Positions 6,897 through 10,733 of a stretch of DNA of 10,733 nt are shown in pieces. The stretch's first letter is position 1; the number at the start of each line of letters is the position of its first letter. The DNA comes from an uncultured Clostridia bacterium. GTDB lineage: Bacteria > Bacillota > Clostridia > TANB77 > CAG-508. Both the position numbers and the translations under genes were made by a program. Under the pieces are notes generated by a model, which was not told the DNA's origin, made no database searches, and saw only the letters and a program-made list of their open reading frames with translations. Location: assembly GCA_947631315.1 (NCBI GenBank), contig CANRLA010000043.1, forward strand, positions 1 to 10,733. Reading direction: 5' to 3'.

Positions 6897-6925
6897 TTGA
6901 CAAAATTTTACTAGTTTGATAAAAT
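6897..6925 (+). promoter_or_regulatory. Sigma-A promoter of rho
   Basis: A perfect TTGACA (6897-6902), a 17-base spacer and TAAAAT (6920-6925), with TG one base before the -10. The predicted start near 6932 gives a leader of about 94 bases. Within the leader, TTTTAAATAT (6963-6972) and ATATTAAAAA (6977-6986) can form a hairpin with a CCCG loop and one mismatch, about 40 bases before the start codon. Confidence 0.7.
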
Positions 6926-7025
6926 AATATATATTAAAAAATTAATTCTTTATGATTAAATCTTTTAAATATCCCGATATTAAAAAGTTAATATACAAAA
7001 TTTATAAAATGAAAGGAAAAATTAT

Positions 7026-8390
7026 ATGAATTATGAAGATTGTACTTTAGTTGAATTAAGACAATTAGCTAAAGAAAGAGGAGCAAAAAATGTTTCAAAA
7101 TTAAAAAGGGAAGAATTATATAATATCTTAAACTCTCAAAATGAGCTTGCAACAGATATTACATCAAATGAAGATATAAAAAGCAATACAGATATCCAAG
7201 ATATAAAAGATGAATCTTCAAATGAGGAAGTTGTAGAAACACGAGTAGAGGAGGGGTATACTTTAACTTCTAATGATAGAATAGCAGAAGGTATATTGGA
7301 GATTTTACCTGATGGATATGGATTTTTAAGAGGTGAAAACTATTTATCAACACCAAAGGATATCTATATTTCACCTGTTCAAATAAGAAGATTTAAACTA
7401 GATAATGGAGATAAAATTAAGGGAATAGCTAGAAATCCAAAAGAAGGAGAGAAGTTTCCAGCTCTTATATTTGTTGGAGAAGTAAATGGAGAAGCTCCTG
7501 AAATTTCTTATAGAAGAAAAAAATTTGATGATTTAACACCTATATACCCAAATGAAAAAATTAAAATGGAAACATCTTCCAATGAATATGCAATGAGAAT
7601 TATAGATTTAATATGTCCAATAGGAAAAGGACAAAGGGGAATGATTGTTGCTCAGCCTAAAGTTGGAAAAACAACTCTTTTGAAAAAGATTGCCAATAGC
7701 ATAACTACTAATAATCCTGAAATAGAATTAATAGTATTGCTAATAGATGAGAGACCGGAAGAAGTAACAGATATGAAAAGATCAATAGATGGAGAAGTAA
7801 TATATTCTACATTTGATGAACTTCCTGAACATCACGTAAAAGTTGCAGAAATGGTTTTAGAGAGAGCAAAAAGGCTAGTAGAGCATAATAAAGATGTCAT
7901 TATTTTATTAGATAGTATAACAAGATTAGCAAGAGCATATAACCTAACAATACCTGCATCAGGAAGGACATTATCAGGTGGACTTGATCCTGCTGCACTT
8001 CATAAGCCTAAAAAATTCTTTGGAGCAGCTAGAAATATTGAAAACGGTGGTTCACTAACGATTTTAGCAACTGCATTAGTTGAAACAGGTAGTAGAATGG
8101 ATGATGTAATATTTGAAGAATTTAAAGGAACAGGCAATATGGAAGTTGTTCTTGATAGAAGTTTATCAGAAAAAAGAATATTCCCAGCAATTGACATAAA
8201 TAAGTCAGGAACAAGGAGAGAGGATTTACTTTTATCGAAAGAAGAGCTAGAAACAATTTATGCTTTAAGAAAAGCAATGTCATCAAGACCACAAGTAGAA
8301 ATTACTGAAGATGTAATAAATCAAATGATTTTAACAAAAAATAATAAAGAATTAATACAAAAATTAAATGAGAAATTAAAGAAAATTTAG
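7026..8390 (+). CDS. rho: Transcription termination factor Rho
   Basis: A hexameric RNA-dependent ATPase that terminates transcription at C-rich, unstructured sites. It has 454 residues: a Rho N-terminal helical domain (1-40), a short acidic low-complexity linker (41-75), the cold-shock-like RNA-binding domain with GYGFLR (97-102), and the RecA-like motor. The Walker A motif is AQPKVGKTT (209-217), with Gln where the E. coli protein has Pro; Walker B is VIILLDS (291-297). LLIDERPEEVTDM (238-250), LSGGLDPAALHKPKKFFGAARN (the Q-loop region, 316-337) and FKGTGNME (366-373) are near-identical to the family. AAAGGA (7012-7017) lies 8 bases before the ATG. It has its own promoter and terminator, so it is monocistronic here; rpmE, often the neighbour, is absent. 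Confidence 0.97.
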   Translation: MNYEDCTLVELRQLAKERGAKNVSKLKREELYNILNSQNELATDITSNEDIKSNTDIQDIKDESSNEEVVETRVEEGYTLTSNDRIAEGILEILPDGYGFLRGENYLSTPKDIYISPVQIRRFKLDNGDKIKGIARNPKEGEKFPALIFVGEVNGEAPEISYRRKKFDDLTPIYPNEKIKMETSSNEYAMRIIDLICPIGKGQRGMIVAQPKVGKTTLLKKIANSITTNNPEIELIVLLIDERPEEVTDMKRSIDGEVIYSTFDELPEHHVKVAEMVLERAKRLVEHNKDVIILLDSITRLARAYNLTIPASGRTLSGGLDPAALHKPKKFFGAARNIENGGSLTILATALVETGSRMDDVIFEEFKGTGNMEVVLDRSLSEKRIFPAIDINKSGTRREDLLLSKEELETIYALRKAMSSRPQVEITEDVINQMILTKNNKELIQKLNEKLKKI

Positions 8391-8392
8391 TA

Positions 8393-8437
8393 AAATAATG
8401 AATAGCTGTTAATCATACATATAGCTATTCATTATTT
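8393..8437 (+). terminator. Stem-loop terminator after rho
   Basis: AAATAATGAATAGCT (8393-8407) and its exact complement (8423-8437) form a perfect 15-bp stem around a 15-base loop, starting three bases after the rho stop. The T-tract is poor (the 3' arm ends ATTATTT), so termination may be weak. Confidence 0.6.
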
Positions 8438-8472
8438 AAATTATTATATTTATAGAATATTAGATGATTAAC

Positions 8473-8487
8473 TTTTTTAGCTATTTT
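8473..8487 (+). repeat. Direct repeat R1, copy 1
   Basis: TTTTTTAGCTATTTT occurs here and, identical over 15 bases, at 8696-8710. In both copies a similar AGTAT follows a few bases later, so the similarity extends slightly beyond the exact match. Confidence 0.5.
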
Positions 8488-8544
8488 GATATAGTATAGT
8501 AGGGTAGTATTAGATATGTAATCATAAAATTTGTTGATATAAAG

Positions 8545-8605
8545 TTGCGTGAAATCAAAGTTTCGCGCAAATAGGGATAGGAGTTTTTGTATAAGCTCCT
8601 ATCTC
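8545..8605. ncRNA. Adjacent hairpin pair, candidate structured RNA or repeat element
   Basis: Hairpin 1: TTGCGTGAAA (8545-8554) and TTTCGCGCAA (8561-8570) pair over 10 bp with one G-U and a 6-base loop. Hairpin 2: GGGATAGGAG (8574-8583) with CTCCTATCTC (8596-8605), extended inward by three pairs to 13 bp with two wobbles and a 6-base loop. Only three bases separate them. Both are much GC-richer than their surroundings and keep pairing through wobble pairs, which suggests selection on a structure. There is no recognisable riboswitch or known RNA class, and no clear promoter just upstream. The strand is undetermined; the T-run 8629-8635 could end a plus-strand transcript. Confidence 0.4.
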
Positions 8606-8631
8606 GCTAATATTAAGCCTTTTGCCCATTT

Positions 8632-8685
8632 TTTTAGACAACAAACTATATGTCCTTTTTATAAAAATGCCTTAAAATCGATTCT
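8632..8685 (+). repeat. Imperfect direct repeat R2, copy 1
   Basis: Consists of AGACAA (8636-8641) followed by a 26-base core (8660-8685) that reads TATAAAAATG, then CCTTAAAATCGATTCT. The core matches copy 2 at 23 of 26 positions, and AGACAA recurs at nearly the same distance (offsets 164 and 162). The segment follows the hairpin pair directly. Confidence 0.5.
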
Positions 8686-8695
8686 CGTGCGTCGT

Positions 8696-8710
8696 TTTTT
8701 TAGCTATTTT
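8696..8710 (+). repeat. Direct repeat R1, copy 2
   Basis: Second copy of the 15-base TTTTTTAGCTATTTT, 223 bases after the first, with AGTAT at 8713-8717 matching the flank of copy 1. The two copies bracket the hairpin pair at 8545-8605. Confidence 0.5.
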
Positions 8711-8720
8711 TCAGTATTTT

Positions 8721-8760
8721 TCTAAAACCATTGATTTTACAATATTTTAATCAATTTAGA
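8721..8760. other. Bulged AT-rich stem-loop
   Basis: TCTAA (8721-8725) with TTAGA (8756-8760), a four-base bulge, then ATTGATT (8730-8736) with AATCAAT (8749-8755), around a 12-base loop. It lies between the two R2 copies. It is AT-rich, so chance pairing is more plausible than for the pair at 8545-8605. Confidence 0.3.
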
Positions 8761-8795
8761 TTATATAAATATAATTCTTAATTATTCAAAATAAA

Positions 8796-8847
8796 TTTTA
8801 GACAAACTTTATGAAGTTAAATATAAAAATGGCTTAAAATTGATTTT
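8796..8847 (+). repeat. Imperfect direct repeat R2, copy 2
   Basis: AGACAA (8800-8805) and core 8822-8847, reading TATAAAAATG, then GCTTAAAATTGATTTT. The three core differences from copy 1 are one C-to-G and two C-to-T changes, as expected of an old duplication that has drifted in AT-rich DNA. Confidence 0.5.
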
Positions 8848-8990
8848 GAAGCTTTATAAAATGAAATTATTTTATAATATTATAAATAGAAATTCATTTT
8901 TAAAATTTTATAAAATATTTATACAAATTAGATTTAAATTGATAAATATTTTCGTTTATAACAAATGTTCGGTTTTTAAATTTAATATAT

Positions 8991-9036
8991 CCCATTTTCA
9001 AAACAGCCCCTCTTTCCTACCCTAGCGTTTCTCAGC
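8991..9036 (+). other. C-rich, G-poor patch (rut-like)
   Basis: This 46-base stretch holds 19 C and only 4 G in DNA that is otherwise overwhelmingly A/T, with many CC, TC and CT steps. Such C-over-G bubbles are the known loading sites of Rho. It lies about 600 bases downstream of the rho stop, on the strand that would be read through from rho. On the opposite strand it is a purine run with several G doublets and a GGGG. No hairpin forms within it. Confidence 0.3.
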
Positions 9037-9131
9037 TTTTTATTTTTAAATTATGCAAATTGTAATTTATTAAATATAATATCTTTATCCATAAAATTAA
9101 AATCATATTTTTGATTACCAAAGCATTTTCT

Positions 9132-9590
9132 TTATATGTGCAATATTTTAAGTATAAAGGTTTTAAATTTTTCAAAAAATGTTTTTTTGTATTCTATTAA
9201 TGCAGTAGTACTATTAGTTTCTGTCATTTGCATATTGCTACTTTCATTTTTTTCTCTGTTTTTGAAAATATCATTTGGATTATATTTCTCTCTTTTTTCT
9301 TGTTCTTCTTTTTCTTGATTTAGATCTAATATATGTTCTATTTTTAATTTTTGCTGTTCATTTGCAAAATAATCTCTATATAAATTAACCATTATAGCAT
9401 TAGTTTCCATAGAAATGTTTTGCTTATCCAAATCTATTTCTGGATTAATTGTAAAATTATAATTTTTATCCATATTGTTTTTATAGAATTCAATTTTTTT
9501 TAAAGGTATTTTTGAATATTCTTCTTTTGGAAAATATTTTATTATTTCTAATACCTCTGTATATGCTTTTGCATAAGTATTATTAATCAT
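9132..9590 (-). CDS. Unrecognised 152-residue protein paired with the metallopeptidase homologue
   Basis: I cannot assign a function. Residues 1-95 look like a compact, mostly helical domain (IIKYFPKEEYSKIP, then FYKNNMDKNYNFTINPEIDL, then AIMVNLYRDYFANEQQK). Residues 92-130 are a charged, E/K/N/S-rich linker, and 133-152 form a basic-hydrophobic helix (KKTFFEKFKTFILKILHI) that could bind a membrane or partner. There is no signal peptide or true membrane segment. Its ATG overlaps the end of the upstream gene by 8 bases (ATGATTAA), and the nearest purine-rich site, AGAGG (9607-9603), is 12 bases away, so translational coupling is likely. It resembles small conserved proteins I associate with gut clostridial genomes, but I cannot name the family. 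An immunity or accessory role to the neighbour is speculation. Confidence 0.75.
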   Translation of the reverse strand: MINNTYAKAYTEVLEIIKYFPKEEYSKIPLKKIEFYKNNMDKNYNFTINPEIDLDKQNISMETNAIMVNLYRDYFANEQQKLKIEHILDLNQEKEEQEKREKYNPNDIFKNREKNESSNMQMTETNSTTALIEYKKTFFEKFKTFILKILHI

Positions 9591-10733
9591 CTTTTGTTTT
9601 TTCCTCTCTAATAGAATCTAAATTTCTTCCTGTAAATTCCTGACGAATAGCTTCATTAGTTTTGTCACGACTTGTCCCATTTAATAATGCGTTTTCAAGA
9701 ACTTGTAATGGAGTTATTTCTTTTTTTCTCTCAATTGTATTTGATTTTGCTAAATTAGCGGTTTGATTAATTAATGAATAGCCTTCATATCCTAGTATAT
9801 TTAAAAAATCCTTATAGTTATCAATTCCCATATTATATCTTATCATACTTAAATTAAATCGTTGATATAAAACATTATCTATTTTTTCCATAGGAGTCAT
9901 TCTAGATATGTTTGGAAAATAAGTAGTTTCATATTCTTTAAAAAAATCTTGTACACGTGCATTATCTATTCTATTTACGATAGCTCTTTTTTTATTATAA
10001 TTTCTTGGACTATCAGAAGATAATGTATCTTCCTGTCTGTTTTTCCAATATTCTGTCTTTGACATTAAAGAATTGATTTTATTTTTACTTTCTGTATCAC
10101 CGTATAATCTATAATTTTCAAAATCATTTTCGCCAAGTTGTTCTAGCATATAGCGAACTAAATCTGCCATATAGCCTTGATAATTACTTGGAATTAATGA
10201 ACTTGTATATGCTTTTTTCATATCTTCTAAAGAAAGATTCATATAGTTTGCCATTGCAGTTTCTTCAAAAACTGTATTCATACTTTCTTCAAGCATTAAA
10301 CCTGTTGTATTTTCACATTTCATTATGAATTTATTATTTTCTGTTTTTGAAAATGAATAGATAAATTCTGCTGTTCCAATTCTTTCTTTTAAAGTTCCAT
10401 CATCTTGCATGGTAAATTGCTCTTTTTCTGCATTCCAAGCATGACCTAATTCATGTATTAGATGAGCAACATTTATATCTGTACCAAAAAATTTTTTTTG
10501 TTCTCCCGAAATTCTTTGAATATATATAAAAGATTTTTTCCCTTGTAAAGTCATATTGTCATCTAGTATTGGTTCTGAAACATATGCTCCTGCGCCAAGT
10601 TTCTTTCCATATTCTCCTAAATCAACGTCTTCTTTTATTATATGTCTATTTATGCCATTTCCAATATATTGTTCTAACATTTCATTATAACCCTCTTGTG
10701 TAAGGTTATCAACTATAACAATCGGTGTATTAT
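9583..10733 (-). CDS. Zincin-type metallopeptidase homologue with HELGH motif (5' end beyond window)
   Basis: Residues are numbered from the first visible Met (10680). HLIHELGHAWNAE at 73-85 contains the zinc-binding HExxH motif (His76, Glu77, His80), preceded by a strand-like SFIYIQR (50-56) as in zincins. A helix with EESMN...FEETAMANYMN (131-148) offers acidic residues, about 55 residues on, for a third gluzincin-type ligand. Residues 155-365 are polar and mostly helical, without recognised motifs. The frame stays open upstream of 10680 to the edge and reads protein-like (TPIVIVDNLTQEGYNEM), with no ribosome binding site at that Met, so the gene is truncated by the window and a signal peptide cannot be excluded. 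It overlaps the next gene by 8 bases. Substrate and family are unknown; it may be a secreted peptidase, an effector-like protein or an inactive relative. Confidence 0.8.
   Translation of the reverse strand, partial: NTPIVIVDNLTQEGYNEMLEQYIGNGINRHIIKEDVDLGEYGKKLGAGAYVSEPILDDNMTLQGKKSFIYIQRISGEQKKFFGTDINVAHLIHELGHAWNAEKEQFTMQDDGTLKERIGTAEFIYSFSKTENNKFIMKCENTTGLMLEESMNTVFEETAMANYMNLSLEDMKKAYTSSLIPSNYQGYMADLVRYMLEQLGENDFENYRLYGDTESKNKINSLMSKTEYWKNRQEDTLSSDSPRNYNKKRAIVNRIDNARVQDFFKEYETTYFPNISRMTPMEKIDNVLYQRFNLSMIRYNMGIDNYKDFLNILGYEGYSLINQTANLAKSNTIERKKEITPLQVLENALLNGTSRDKTNEAIRQEFTGRNLDSIREEKTKDD

Larger units (their letters stand above)
8391..9131. other. 741-base intergenic region with hairpins and repeats, no convincing gene
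   Basis: Between the convergent rho and the minus-strand accessory genes I see no open frame with both a ribosome binding site and protein-like composition. The stretch holds the rho terminator (8393-8437), two hairpins (8545-8605), a bulged hairpin (8721-8760), two sets of direct repeats, a very AT-rich core (8850-8990) and a C-rich patch (8991-9036). The frames across 8840-9025 (plus), 8900-8995 (minus) and 8555-8629 (minus) were considered and not called. No tidy terminator for the minus-strand genes is visible just downstream of 9132. Confidence 0.7.

Noticed and set aside
8000..8197. Minus-strand frame inside rho
   Set aside because: Reverse shadow of the conserved Rho motor domain.
8555..8629. 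Minus-strand frame of 24 codons (MGKRLNISEIGAY...) over the hairpin pair
   Set aside because: No ribosome binding site at usable distance; most of its codons are dictated by the two inverted repeats, so structure explains the sequence better than coding.
8900..8995. Minus-strand frame of 31 codons (MGYIKFKNRTFVINEN...) behind a GAGGGG stretch
   Set aside because: The purine run is 11 bases from the ATG, the product is short and of AT-driven composition, and the purine run is equally explained as the complement of the C-rich patch. Worth a comparative look, but not supportable as a gene.
8840..9025. Plus-strand open frame of 61 codons in the intergenic region
   Set aside because: It starts at TTG with no ribosome binding site, its product is I/F/K/N-rich low-complexity as expected from random AT-rich DNA, and it overlaps the R2 repeat and the C-rich patch.
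8391..9131. CRISPR array or insertion sequence in the repeat-bearing spacer
   Set aside because: Only two copies of each repeat, imperfect and unevenly spaced, with no transposase, terminal inverted repeats or target-site duplication visible.
9136..9318. Plus-strand frame antisense to the 152-residue protein
   Set aside because: Hydrophobic F/L/S-rich product typical of the reverse strand of a lysine/glutamate-rich gene, with no ribosome binding site.

Overview
The window looks like chromosomal DNA from a low-GC, anaerobic, endospore-forming Firmicute of the Clostridia type. The signs are very AT-rich DNA with A/T-ending codons, strong AGGAGG-like ribosome binding sites, a fermentative pta-ackA acetate pathway, and the sporulation/division cluster yabP-yabQ-divIC next to rho. 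Assignments rest on motif recognition by eye; no database search was run. The species cannot be named.

Layout. Positions 1-50 are the 3' end of the RNase P RNA gene (rnpB), which enters from the left edge and ends at a stem-loop terminator (71-134). An RluA-family pseudouridine synthase lies on the minus strand (159-1034), back-to-back with pta. The two divergent sigma-A-type promoters sit between 1044 and 1108, and the synthase promoter lies so close to its ATG that the mRNA should be leaderless or nearly so. pta (1158-2165) is followed by two acetate kinase paralogues in tandem (2254-3450 and 3571-4764, about 64% identical by hand alignment). Pta turns acetyl-CoA into acetyl phosphate, and the kinase turns that into acetate plus ATP. 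The second kinase has the Val-to-Ala pocket change that I associate with propionate kinases, so the pair may divide acetate and longer acyl substrates. A small two-helix membrane protein of unknown role (4848-5399) ends the block at a strong terminator (5405-5458).

The next block is yabP (5533-5835), yabQ (5890-6462) and divIC (6538-6804). It begins with a good match to a sigma-E (mother-cell) promoter at 5467-5495 and ends at a terminator (6810-6838). YabP and YabQ act in spore coat/cortex formation; DivIC/FtsB belongs to the division complex. rho (7026-8390) follows under its own strong sigma-A promoter (6897-6925) and ends at a perfect 15-bp inverted repeat (8393-8437).

From 8391 to 9131 lie about 740 bases without a convincing gene. 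This stretch is not featureless: it holds two adjacent GC-richer hairpins (8545-8605), a third bulged hairpin (8721-8760), two families of imperfect direct repeats and a C-rich, G-poor patch (8991-9036). Beyond it are two overlapping minus-strand genes with an accessory look: an unrecognised 152-residue protein (9132-9590) and a zincin-type metallopeptidase homologue with an HELGH motif (9583 to the right edge). The frame of the latter stays open past its first visible ATG, so it is cut by the window end. The strongest leads for something undescribed are this pair, the structured intergenic region, and the diverged tandem acetate kinases.
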